Notes under the pieces: model-generated
Databases searched by the model: none
What the model saw: the letters and a program-made list of their open reading frames with translations, nothing else
What the model was told of the DNA's origin: nothing
Source of the DNA: Juglans regia
Lineage: Eukaryota > Streptophyta > Magnoliopsida > Fagales > Juglandaceae
Assembly: GCF_001411555.2 (NCBI RefSeq)
Contig: NC_049907.1
Span: 33,935,866-33,999,865, forward strand
Direction: 5' to 3'
Length of the DNA stretch: 64,000 nt
Shown here: positions 12,092 to 21,946 of the stretch, piece by piece
How positions within the stretch are numbered: position 1 is the stretch's first letter
Layout of the letters: each line of letters opens with the position of its first letter
Program-made: the position numbers and the translations under genes

Positions 12092-13040
12092 GTAGTGTCT
12101 TTTAGAAAAGCGACGAAAAAAGAATTAACATACAATTACTTGAGTTAAGATGTAGCAAACGAGGGTATGTTTGTCAATACAACCATTCTTAAGTATTTTT
12201 AGATATTTTTAAATATTATATTTCCAAACAATATTACTAAACACAAAAAAATTTTTAATTTCAAATTTTTAACTTTTTTTTATCTAATTATTACCACAAC
12301 TTTTTTAAAATTTTCAAACAAAACAAAAAAAAAATATAAATTTTCAAATCTTAAAATAAAAATAATATTGAAAAAATATGTTCAAATAATTTTTTAATTG
12401 ATAATATTCTTAAATTTTCTCTTTTATTTAAAAAAAATCAATAAAACATCAAATTTTTTCTCTGCTTCGTTCAAAATATCCTAAAATATTTTAAATTTGG
12501 CTTCAAGCGAACACTTGATACCGTATAGAAAAGGACAGCTTTCATTAAATTTTTTAGAAAATAATTTACACATAATATTTTTTATAATATTTTACATAAT
12601 TTTATTTTTAATAAAAAATATTTTTATAAAATATTTTATAATAATAATATTATTTTACAAAAGAAATATTCTCATTTTATAACATTATTATATAATATAT
12701 ATTATACAATATATTTTATATATATATATCATTACTATTAAATGTTTGACTCAGAAGAAACCGGTCAAGAAAGATCATCTGGTCAACACGAACGTGGGAC
12801 TGTTTAATTGGCGGAAAAAGTTATTTGAACGAGTACGCTGTATCGATGAAAGTGATTTTTTATTTAATAATTAAAGAAACGATTATTAAAGTGCTTTATC
12901 GATATGGACAGACACATCGTGGTGGACTCAATGTATAAGTGGGTTGGTATGGCAGTGAAGGTGGTCTTTTACGTAAATGCGCCACTTTTGAACGATGACC
13001 CGATTTATTATTATTATTTTGTGGAGATTGTTATTTCTAC
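12092..13040. other. AT-rich intergenic DNA
   Basis: I see no gene. The stretch consists of long A/T-rich low-complexity sequence, with another MITE-like patch at about 12170-12510 whose ends are unclear. Confidence 0.6.
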
Positions 13041-13048
13041 TTTATGAT

Positions 13049-13272
13049 AGGTTTGGAAGGTGAGATGAAAATTTTATATTTTATTTTAATATTTAAAATA
13101 TTATTTTTTTATATTATTATTATATTAAGATTTAAAAAAGTTGAATTGAAATTTAAAAAAATTAAATTATTTATTATATTTTATATGAGGATTTGAAAAA
13201 GGTGTAATAATGAGGTTAGATGAGATGAAAATTTTATGTCTCATCCCACCCCCCAAACCTGCCCTTAGTCTT
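13049..13272 (+). repeat. MITE family B-related copy
   Basis: The left side reads AGGTTTGGAAGGTGAGATG. The right side ends CATCCCACCCCCCAAACCTG, an approximate inverse. The centre is AT-rich like other family B members. The left tip seems to be missing. Confidence 0.5.
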
Positions 13273-13390
13273 GGCTTCTTTGATTCTAGTTTGGGAATTT
13301 AGTGATTTAGTGTGTTACTCGTTTTGACTTGTCAAAAAAAAAAAAAAAAAGTCATGTGTTACTCGTTTGATACATTTCTCTATTACATGA

Positions 13391-13567
13391 TAAAGAGTGA
13401 TGTTATATACAGTCGTAGAATGCGTAAATACCATACAATCACTTTGAAAAAGAGTGAGGTCTACTCATAAAAAATTAATTTCTTTTCATTAGGATCTCAT
13501 ATTTATTTATTTTTTTTAAAGTGACTGCATAGTACTAACACACTTACGACTGCAAGTATAATTTCTC
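13391..13567. repeat. MITE family A, best-preserved copy
   Basis: A clear fold-back element. The left arm contains ACAGTCGTAGAATGCG then TACCATACAATCACTTT. The right arm contains AAAGTGACTGCATAGTA then CACTTACGACTGC. The two arms pair over roughly 50 bp with mismatches, around a short A/T-rich loop. It has no coding capacity. It was used here as the reference for the family. Confidence 0.75.
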
Positions 13568-13709
13568 CATAATAAAGATATACAAAGAAAAACTCCATGA
13601 AAATGGCTTTTAAGCTTTGGAATTAAGGGGATGAAGAGGTACTAAGAGTGGTATATATAATTCTATATATTTCTTTTAAATTAAAATAACTCCAAGTGCA
13701 TTGAGTATA

Positions 13710-13906
13710 TTCACTGTTGAAAGTGTACGTACGTCTATATAACCAAAAAAGAAAAGAGACAAAGTCAAGCACGCCTGCGTACAATATAAGGACATTGAAA
13801 ATTCAAATAACTGACTTCAATCCGGGCCATATATAAAATGAAGCCGGCTAGCATGGCTCGTAGCTGCAAAAATAGATTTATCCAACGAATCGACGTCCAG
13901 CCGGCC
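13710..13906 (+). repeat. Duplicated unique segment, copy 1
   Basis: This segment shares long identical blocks, in the same orientation, with 20386-20613: for example ACAAAGTCAAGCACG, TTCAAATAACTGACT, GCTAGCATGGCTCGTA and GCTGCAAAAATAGA. Homology stops on both sides. The copies lie left and right of the retroelement at 14205-19917. No gene is recognised. Confidence 0.75.
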
Positions 13907-14204
13907 TATTCACAAATTAATTCTATAGAAAGAATGTGAGATAATATCATAAATTAATTATCTAACGACTATTGACTCAACAAGTAGCAAACATTTTGTT
14001 TTTCATGGAACCCAAATGTGCCAAGCACTTCATCCAACTACATGTAGTTGGATCATGAAGTCATGCCCCGTTAGTTAATGCAGGATCATCAGATTATGAT
14101 CAGTTCTACCGTAGTGCTAGTTGGTCCACAAATATTCCTGATCTCCCTGGCCAGCTGGCTAGCTAGATAGATCGATCGATCGATCGGCACTTAATTTCCA
14201 TGGC

Positions 14205-14552
14205 TGTAAGGGATATTGGGGTCTATAGTTTTAATTAAGAGATAGAGTCAAGAAGAGACTCAGATTCCTAAAAAAAAAAAGGACTCGGACTTTTAAGTGG
14301 GAGGTGACTCAGATTCCTAAGATGAGAGAGTTTGGCTCATACTCCTAAAAGGAAAAGACTTCATCAGAAAATCACCTCTATAAATAGCCAAAAGGAGGTA
14401 ACAAACACTCAACTTGATTATTTCACTACATTATACACTTACTCTTATATTATCTTTGACTTAAGTATCGGACTGTCCCTAGGGCAACCAGTGCCGTCCT
14501 TTATTATTGCATGTCATCCGTGTGGTTGGTGGTGTTAAACACGTCCTTTACA
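14205..14552 (+). repeat. 5' LTR of element A'
   Basis: Starts TGTAAGGGATATTGGGG and ends GTCCTTTACA, matching 19569-19917 along its length. A promoter-like TATAAATA is at 14379-14386. The shared downstream block AACAAACACTCAACTTGATT places the probable R region after it. Length is 348 bp. Confidence 0.85.
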
Positions 14553-14553
14553 G

Positions 14554-14572
14554 TGGTGCCGTCTGAGGAATC
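14554..14572 (+). promoter_or_regulatory. Primer-binding site of element A'
   Basis: TGGTGCCGTCTGAGG starts two bases after the LTR end. This resembles the TGGCGCCGTCTG-type primer-binding site common after Tat-group LTRs. The assignment to a particular tRNA was not tested. Confidence 0.6.
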
Positions 14573-14598
14573 TCTACAGAATTCAACGTGATTTTTAC

Positions 14599-15526
14599 AT
14601 GCCAACCATTACCCGATCACACGCAAACCATGATCCAGAAGCAAGCATGGCGGATATAGAAACGAGATTGTTAGAAGCTGAGGAAAAACTGAAGCCGGTG
14701 ATAACAGTTGTCGAGTAACTGTAAAAAGAGAACGAAGAATTGAAACAGGAAAAGACGGCCCCCTTCCTATCCAAAACAGGCAAATCGAAGGAGATGCGCA
14801 TAGTGCAAAAGGCGTAAACATCGAAGAGATAGAGAAAAAAAGGCTGCATGATGAACTGCGCAGTCTGGTTGACAAGTATGAGGAGATGGCGAAGAGGATG
14901 GGTGGTTCCTCTTATGTGGAGCGGCTGCTTACTCGTAAAAATCTTCCTTGCAGGGAGGAAGTCATGGTGGTACCCCTACCGTCCAAATTCAAAGTGTCGC
15001 AAATCGACTTGTACGACGGATCCAAGGTCCCTATTGATCACCTTGAAAATTTCAAGGTACATATGACCCTTCACAACTTCCCCGGGGAATTAGCTTGTCG
15101 TGCTTTCCCATTGACGTTGAAAGGGATAGCATGGGGCTGGTTTGAGACCCTATGACCTGAATCCATCAGCAATTTTGAGGAGATGGCAAAACAGTTCCTT
15201 ACATAGTTTATGATAAGTAGAATGCGGTGTAGACCAACCGCCTATATGCTAACCATAAAACAAAAAGAGGGAGAAAGCTTGAAAGCCTATTTGATGTGTT
15301 TCAACGAAGAAAGGCTCACTATGGATGACTAAGATGAGAAGATCACATTGGCCGCTCTCTTAGAGGGCATTTGGCCTCGAAGCCCGTTCATGCCTGAGTT
15401 AGCCAAGAGAACTCCATCCACCTTAAGGGAGTTCATAGATCGAGCAAACAATTTTGTGAATGCTAAAGACACGTTGCAGACTCTCTTGGGGCCGAGAAGG
15501 CAAGAAGTGAAGCCGAATAGCAACTA
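14599..15526 (+). pseudogene. gag of element A' (Retrotrans_gag domain)
   Basis: The likely start is the ATG at 14599 (MPTITRSHANHDPEA), followed by an acidic coiled-coil-like stretch (LLEAEEKLKP) and then a Retrotrans_gag-type domain in pieces: FKVSQIDLYDGSKVPIDHLE, LACRAFPLTLKGIAWGWFE, SISNFEEMAKQFLT, KQKEGESLKAYLMCFNEERL and LLEGIWPRSPFMPELAKRTP. Stops at several points (for example near 14716, 15155, 15205, 15330 and 15525) and frame changes inactivate it. Gag would form the virus-like particle. The domain order is clear and function is excluded. Confidence 0.8.
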
Positions 15527-16155
15527 GACTTACTAGAAGAGATCAGGAAGGAGGTGGATCCAAAAGCGAGCATGAAAAAAAAAAGAATGCTAGAGGCATA
15601 CTGCATGACCCCCAACAAGCCCTAAACCGCTGCACCCAACAGGTCGAAACCATAACTCCACTGCAACACCGTGGCCAACACAACAGTAGTGCATTTTGCC
15701 ACACCCATGGTGAGCAACACTTCGCTAGATCCACACAAGTGCAGATAATATCTCAGGTTGCTAGCTACATTCATGATGGGTAGCATCTCTTGGCGGAAAA
15801 TGAAAGCAATTTCATTACTACCAAACAAGACCCACACCCCTTGGCGAGCAACAAGGCTAATGCCCATTGGTGAGCAACAAGACCCATGCCCATCTAGGAG
15901 TAACAAGAACAACGCCTTGGGCGAGTAACCAGACCAATACCTCTTGATGAGCAACAAAACCAACACCTCCACCATGCAACCAGACCAAGGTCTTCGTGGA
16001 AAGCATATGTCATTGCCCATGCCAAGGCATGGCTACCCACGGGCATCGCCCATATATCACTAGCCTTCACCACACTTTAGCGAGATGGATCAGGTTTACA
16101 AATTTCAAACTTGTAATTTATATGACACTTACCTATTTTGCTTTTCGTGAGAACT
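15526..16155. other. Internal non-coding region with GAGCAACAA-type repeats
   Basis: No gene is recognised. Between about 15700 and 15980 the motif TGGTGAGCAACA / GGCGAGCAACAAG recurs at irregular spacing of roughly 40-60 bp. This suggests an old, decayed minisatellite inside element A'. Confidence 0.55.
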
Positions 16156-17802
16156 TGTTAGGGACCTCAATCTAGTCCCTAAACACTAAGGTCTACGAAC
16201 TCACCTTGATGATCGTGATGACTGAGTGGGCCTTGCCAACTTGCTTGGCCTTACTTCTGTGGCAATGGACGGTCCCTAGGTTGATAAGATTTAATGTTTA
16301 AGTGATGGAAGTGATGATGATGATGATGATGATGATGATGCAATCGGGTGATCTAAGTGTTTTGATGAATGATGATGCAATGTGGCACGACTTGTGCTTG
16401 TCCTTGAGATTGGTGCTGAATGGAGATGGACTAGGGTTGAATGAGTGAGGTGAGGTTAGGGTTTCAGATGCTAGGGCAACTAGGGTTGACATGGTTTAGA
16501 TTAATGGGATTAGGGTTGGAGTGATTTGGGGTTTGGATATGGTTTGGACGGATTGGAGGTGAAGAAGGAAAGATTCCTAAATGATAGGAATCTATTTATG
16601 AAAGATAGGGATTCGGTGTTGGCAAATATGGTAAGTCTTGGTTGACTTGAGGTAATGTAGGGATAGAGAGATTTAATGGATTGAAGATGGAATGGAAATT
16701 CTTTAAATCAAGGGATTGGATTTGGATGAAGTCAAGGATTCCTAAAATAAAGGAATTACCTTATGGGAACTTTTGTGGTTTCTGGTCGAGCTTGTGGGAG
16801 ATGGAAGACGGCTAATTATGATAAGTGGAGATATGGGATATTGGCTTGGACGTGGGAATGGATTGATGATGTTTGTTTGGTGAGAAAACTCAAGAAAATA
16901 TAAGAACAATGCAAGAACAATTCAAGTAAACTAAGAATGATCAATGGAAGACAAGAAAATGAATAAATAATACTCATACGATTGGAAAACTTGAATCACA
17001 CCTATTCAAAAATTATAAGATGTAATTCTCTCTTTGGGATTCACGAACTGTACCCAAAAGAGTCCAAGTGTAAAGGCACCGAAAAGGACTTCAAGAACAA
17101 TAATAGTCTCCACAAAGCAAATTATCAAAAGGTGAAAATGAAATGGCTAAATGCCTTATTTATAACAAAATCATAAGAGAAAACTTTAAAGTAGTTCCTT
17201 GTAACTGATGGCTCAGGTGGGCCCCATGTGGCCCTTGGCAGGCCTTGGCTCATGGTGGCCTAGGTTGGCCCACGACATGGGCCCTATGCTGGCTGGCCTA
17301 ACTTAGACTAGGTTGGCATGGCACGGCCCTGGTTAGGGGGGTTGGGCATTGGCCTACTGGTGGTGGTGTTGGCCGGGCATAGCCGAGGCAGGAGCCTGGG
17401 CGTGGGCAGGCTGCTGCTGATGGCATTGCATGGCCCAGGCATGGGCCTAGGCATTAACATTGTCTGCGTGCTACACGCCATGGCTCAGGCAGGGACCTGG
17501 GCACTGGCATGGCGTGTGCAAGAGCATGCACATGGGCGTGCGCATGCTGGGCCGCACGCTGGGCTGCATGCGGTCACTAACCTCGCTAGGCATGTGCATA
17601 GGTATGCGGTTTCTGGGTAGCGCGCGGCCAATAGCCTCGTTGGGCACCTCTTGCGTGTCAAGGCATGAGCCTTGGCATGCATGTAGGCTGGTTGTGGGAC
17701 TGTCCAGGTATGTCAATGGCAGTGTCAGTGTCAGGGGCTGGTCTTGGCATGTCCCCGACATGGGTTGCTCGGCCATGGGCTACTTTCCTTAGGGTTCTAA
17801 CA
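16156..17802. mobile_element. Candidate solo LTR nested in element A'
   Basis: The segment begins TGTTAGGGACC and ends AGGGTTCTAACA, so its tips form a TGTTAG...CTAACA inverted pair as LTRs do. The flanks are GAACT on the left and GAATT on the right, a 5-bp duplication with one mismatch. Length is about 1.65 kb. Inside are an (ATG)n microsatellite at about 16308-16340 and a GC-rich part at 17200-17760 built of repeated GGCATGGGC/TTGGC words. No coding domain is found. The call rests on ends and flanks only. Confidence 0.55.
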
Positions 17803-17814
17803 GAATTTCTTAGG

Positions 17815-18705
17815 ACGTGGTGCAACCAAAAATGGTGTGGTGGTCAAAAGACTCCTTGATCCTCTCAGCAGTTAGCCACCAAAGGTCAAGTTACATACTC
17901 GCGGTGCACTCAGCAGTCAGCCACCAAAAGTTGAGTTACATACTCGCGGTGTAATAAAAAAAGGCGTGGAGGTCAAAAGACCCTACAACCCTATCAGCAG
18001 TTAGCCACCAAAAGTCGAGTTACATACTCGTTGTGCACTAAGCAGTCAGCCACCAAAAGTTGAGTTACATACTTGCGGTGCAATGAAAAAGGGTGTGGAG
18101 GTCAAAAGACCTCACGACCCTCTCAACAGTTATCCACCAAAGGTCGAGTTACATACTCGCGGTGCACTCAACAGTCAGCCACCAAAATTCGAGTTACATA
18201 CTCGCGGTGCAATCAAAAAGGGCGTGGAGTTCAAAAAACCCCACAGCCCTCTCAGCAGTTAGCCACCAAAAGTTGAGTTATATACTCGCGGTGCACTCAA
18301 CAGTCAGCCACCAAAAGTCAAGTTACATACTCGCGGTACAATAAAAAATGGTGTGGAGGTCAAAAGACCCCACGATCCTCTCAACAGTTAGCCACCAAAG
18401 GTTGAGTTACATACTTGCGGTACACTCAGTAGTCAACCACCAAAAGAGTTGAGTTACATATTCGAGGTGCAACCAAAAAGAGCGTGGAGATCAAAAGACC
18501 CCATAACCCTCTCAGTAGTTAGTCACCAAAGGTCGAGCTACATACTCGCGGTGTACTCAGTAGTTAGCCACCAAAGGTTGAGTTATATATTTGCAGTGTA
18601 CTCAGCAGTCAGCCACCAAAAGTTGAGTTACACACTCGCAGTGTATCCAGAAAGGGCGTGGAGGTCAGTAGACCCCACGAACCTCGTACTGATCTTCACC
18701 AGCAA
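17815..18705 (+). repeat. Tandem array, 129-bp monomer, ~7 copies
   Basis: Monomers start at GTGCAAC/GTGCAAT at 17820, 17949, 18078, 18207, 18336 and 18467, with a last, longer unit at 18641. Each contains GGCGTGGAGGTCAAAAGACC followed by two sub-repeats of about 44 bp built on CAGTTAGCCACCAAAGGTCG and TTACATACTCGCGGTGCA. Open frames through it (SYILAVHSTVSHQ-like) are products of the repeat and not genes. It occupies the same position in element A' as the arrays of the other Tat-like elements. Confidence 0.9.
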
Positions 18706-19390
18706 GCGCTGAGTGTTTATGCTCACATCACAATCGTCGCGAACGAGTTACCTTTTGGAATGAGCCACCGAGCTCCACAACCGCATCGTCTTGGTTTCCT
18801 TTAAGAACAAGTTGACAGGCATGACAAATACCTAATGTGGGGTTAGGGAGTCGACAGGTTCCCTGACCACTTAAACGTGTGTTACTACTACAAACACCAA
18901 CAACAAAGTAAGAACAACAACAATTTACACCAATGGACAAAAGATCCACTACTACCAAGAAAAGCAAAAAGGTCACAAAAACATATACCAAAAACCAATA
19001 AAGAAAAACGGTCATTCTTTGTTGACAATAAACAATCTTTCAGGCTAACATTCACACAAATAAACAAACTCAAAATTGAGCTCTGCGCTCACAACTAATA
19101 TGGTCGAGTACTTCTCTCGCCTATCTCTCTAAACTGAGCTCTTCACCACTTAGCACAAAACAGACAAAAATTTGGGATCACATAGGAAACTAGATACCAA
19201 TTTTCAAAATTTATTCTGCAGATTATTGACTTGAAAACTCTCAAGGTCTCCTAAGGCTTCACAAGAGTGTGGAGACACACATACACTAACCAGTATAGAC
19301 CCTCAGCGGGGTAGAGGAGAACAAAAGCAAGCAATCGCCCACAAGCCAGCAAGGTAAAAGGCAGGTGCAGAGAATGAAAAGTATTTAATT
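18705..19390. other. 3' internal region of element A'
   Basis: No gene is recognised. It is unique-looking sequence between the tandem array and the CACTA-type MITE, and is probably the residue of the 3' untranslated region of the element. Confidence 0.5.
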
Positions 19391-19528
19391 CACTACAATA
19401 AAATTGATTAGTTGCAACCAATTATTTCTAGCGAAATGACTATTTCGAACTAAAATGAGACTGTTTTCGTCGCAAATAGTCATTTTCATTGTAAAAAATT
19501 GATCACAAATATCTGTTTTTTTATAGTG
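19391..19528. repeat. CACTA-type MITE with ATT target duplication
   Basis: Starts CACTACAATAAAA and ends TTTTTTTATAGTG, an inverted CACTA-type terminus. ATT is directly repeated outside both ends (19388-19390 and 19529-19531), the 3-bp duplication expected for CACTA (En/Spm) transposons. At 138 bp it is non-autonomous. It lies 40 bp upstream of the 3' LTR. Confidence 0.85.
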
Positions 19529-19568
19529 ATTTTCCATGTGCCAGCACAAAGAAAATCAGTGGAGTAAC

Positions 19569-19917
19569 TAGAATGGATATTTGGGCCCCCACAATTTTAG
19601 CTAAGAGATCAAGTCAAGAAGGGACACAGACTCCTAAAAAGAAAATAAATCAGATTCCTAAAAGAGAGGTGACTCATATTCTTAAGAGGAAAGAGGCTCA
19701 GACTCCTAAAAGGAAACATGGTTCACAAGGAAATAATATTTATAAATAGCCTACAAGAGGTAACAAACACTCAACTTGATTATTTCACTACTTTATATAC
19801 TTACTCTCATATTATATCTCTGACTTAAGTATCAGAGTGTCCCCATAGCAATCAGTGCCGCCCCTTTATTATCACAAAGCATTCGTATAATTAGTGACGT
19901 AAAATACATCATTTACA
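19569..19917 (+). repeat. 3' LTR of element A'
   Basis: Matches the 5' LTR from TAGAATGGATATT to ATTTACA; its first dinucleotide has mutated from TG to TA. TATAAATA is at 19741-19748. A purine-rich tract (AAAGAAAATCAGTGGAG) just upstream is the likely polypurine tract. Confidence 0.82.
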
Positions 19918-20187
19918 ATGACAATTTGTTGGGCTGAAAATGTTATCGAGAATAATCAAGGGCTAAAAGTAGCCGACGATTTAGAAATTATCTAGTACTA
20001 CGCCAAATACATCAGGCGATAAAGTAAAAGAAAATAAAATTGGAAGCAGCGATCAACGAAATTTAAATAATTACTTGCATGCATGCATCATATGCCATAT
20101 TCAACGCCTTTTTAGTGCATGCACTCCTTTTTTTTCTTTTTCTTTTTCTTTTTTAAATTAAACGACTCGTATTATGGACCTACCAAG

Positions 20188-20643
20188 TTTAAGCTAATCA
20201 GCGCGCGGTAAAAACCAATACATACATACATATATGTATATATATATATATATGTATATGCATGCGTTAGAGCCCGCATGACGATCGAACTTGTAATTTG
20301 CGTGAAGAATTAATACAAGTACTGATCAATAGCGTCAACAGCTTAGACCTTGATCGATCTGTATGGCCGCCAACCCAGACGTTAACTGTTCAAACTTCAA
20401 AGTGCACGTACGTTTATCTATATATCCAACGTAATTAAGCTGATTCACCCAAAAAAAAAAGAAACAAAGTCAAGCACGTGCATGCCTGCGTATAATAACG
20501 ACATCGAAACTTCAAATAACTGACTTTCAATCCCGGCCATAAAATGAAGTCTGCTAGCATGGCTCGTACGTACGTAGCTGCAAAAATAGAATTATCCAAC
20601 GAGTCAACGTCCTTTTAAGCTAATCAGCGCGCGGTAAAAACCA

Positions 20644-20696
<53 letters not shown>

Positions 20697-20700
20697 AGCG
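20188..20700 (+). repeat. 426-bp offset direct repeat and TA microsatellites; copy 2 of duplicated segment
   Basis: TTTAAGCTAATCAGCGCGCG plus the next ten bases occurs at 20188-20217 and again at 20614-20643. Each copy is followed by a (TA)n-rich tract, at about 20220-20255 and 20645-20690; the second passes into (TG)n. The interval 20386-20613 is the second copy of the segment at 13710-13906. The rest is AT-rich and non-coding. Confidence 0.75.
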
Positions 20701-20903
20701 CGGTCAATGGCCTAGTTTTGAATGATCTAGCTAGCTAGTCATGTAGCGAAAATAAGCATAAAGTCTATGGACGAAAAATACAGGAAATTAAGACCTGATC
20801 ACTCGAAATCAAATGGAAAACCTTGTAACTTCCCTTTCCGAGTGGTCAATACATCGAGGTTTAAAATTTCGATCATCTAATTGATCAATAATCATGCTTA
20901 TAC

Positions 20904-21108
20904 GATCTCGTTTATTTTTAAGAAACTTCTCAACTCATTTAATTTAGTCATTATAATTTTTTTAAATTCTCATATAAAATAAAATAAATAATTTAATTTT
21001 TTTAAATCTCAAAACAAAAATATTATTAAAAAAATATATTGTAATAATATTTTATTCAACTTTTTAACTTTAATCTCAACTCATCTCATTTACAAAAACA
21101 AACGAGGC
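20904..21108 (-). repeat. MITE family B copy
   Basis: Ends GATCTCGTTTATTTT and AAAAACAAACGAGGC are inverse to each other. The interior shows the family signature CTCAACTCATCTCATTT in minus orientation relative to the copy at 11867. Confidence 0.65.
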
Positions 21109-21796
21109 AATATATGAATTAATTTCTTACCATGTGAATTAATTTTCTATATAAAAAAAAAATCTAAAACTAAAAATACAAATTAAGATAAAGTATTAGT
21201 TACTTTAAGAAAATAACTAAATGCATTATATATATATATATATATAATACACTCAGTCAATTATCACAAGTCATAATACAAATAGTATCAATCATTCGAT
21301 TCAACATGACTATCTAGTTGATAATTGTTCATGTAGTGGGGATAATGTGTTTGTTAAAAGTTTTATTTTCCATTAATAAATTAATTAAAGGAGAAGAATT
21401 CCAAGCTCTATTCAATTATTTTATATGCAGCAATATTCCTCCGTTAATGGGACCCTCATTACTTCACTCTCCATAGAATTCATCAATTCATTGCAGAAAT
21501 TACATATTAATTTTTAATTTTGCTTCCTTGTTAGAATTTAGGGTTGGTTTGGTTAATAAAATCAAATTATTTTATTTAATTTTTATAATTATTATAATTA
21601 TTTTAAATTTTTATATAAAATATAATAAATAATTTAATTTTTTTAAATTTTAAAATAAAAAATATATTATAACAATCTTTTATACAATTTTTAATAAAAT
21701 ATCTCGTGAATATAGCCAAACCAGTCTTACAAAACTCCAACGTCACTCTCGGCATGCTCAGTTAGACTCGCACACCACTCCGCCAGGCATCCAGAT

Positions 21797-21946
21797 TATA
21801 AAAGCCAACCGCTCAAAGCTAAGACCTCCCATAAGTATTAGCTAGCTTCATTTCTCTGCGCATATTGAGAGAGAGAGACAGACAGACAGACAGAGAGAGA
21901 TCGTGAAGCAGAGAAGAGAAGCAGCAGAGACATATATATACATATA
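21797..21946 (+). promoter_or_regulatory. Candidate TATA box and 5' UTR of MFP2 gene 1
   Basis: TATAAAA at 21797-21803 lies 144 nt before the start codon. It is followed by a GA/CAGA-rich leader (GAGAGAGAGACAGACAGACA) that would be the 5' UTR. The transcription start is inferred. The same kind of GA-rich leader precedes gene 2. Confidence 0.55.

Larger units (their letters stand above)
14205..19917 (+). mobile_element. Non-autonomous gag-only LTR retroelement, element A'
   Basis: Two LTRs of 348 and 349 bp bound this element. It is flanked by ATGGC (14200-14204) and ATGAC (19918-19922), a 5-bp target duplication with one transition. Inside, in order, are a PBS-like site, a decayed Tat-type gag, a stretch of GAGCAACAA-like repeats, a nested solo-LTR candidate (16156-17802), a 129-bp tandem array, unassigned sequence and a CACTA-type MITE. 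No protease, RT or integrase motif is present, so it would have needed a partner element. The LTRs differ at many sites, so the insertion is old. Confidence 0.8.

Noticed and set aside
17318..17792. Overlapping open frames on both strands in a GC-rich block.
   Set aside because: The block is low-complexity GGC/ATG/TTGG repeats in a nested LTR candidate; all frames are open because stops are rare there.
17815..18705. Regularly spaced repeats resembling a CRISPR array or a repeat-protein gene (SYILAVHSTVSHQ frames).
   Set aside because: Monomers are contiguous with no unique spacers, frames are broken, and the position inside an LTR element explains it.
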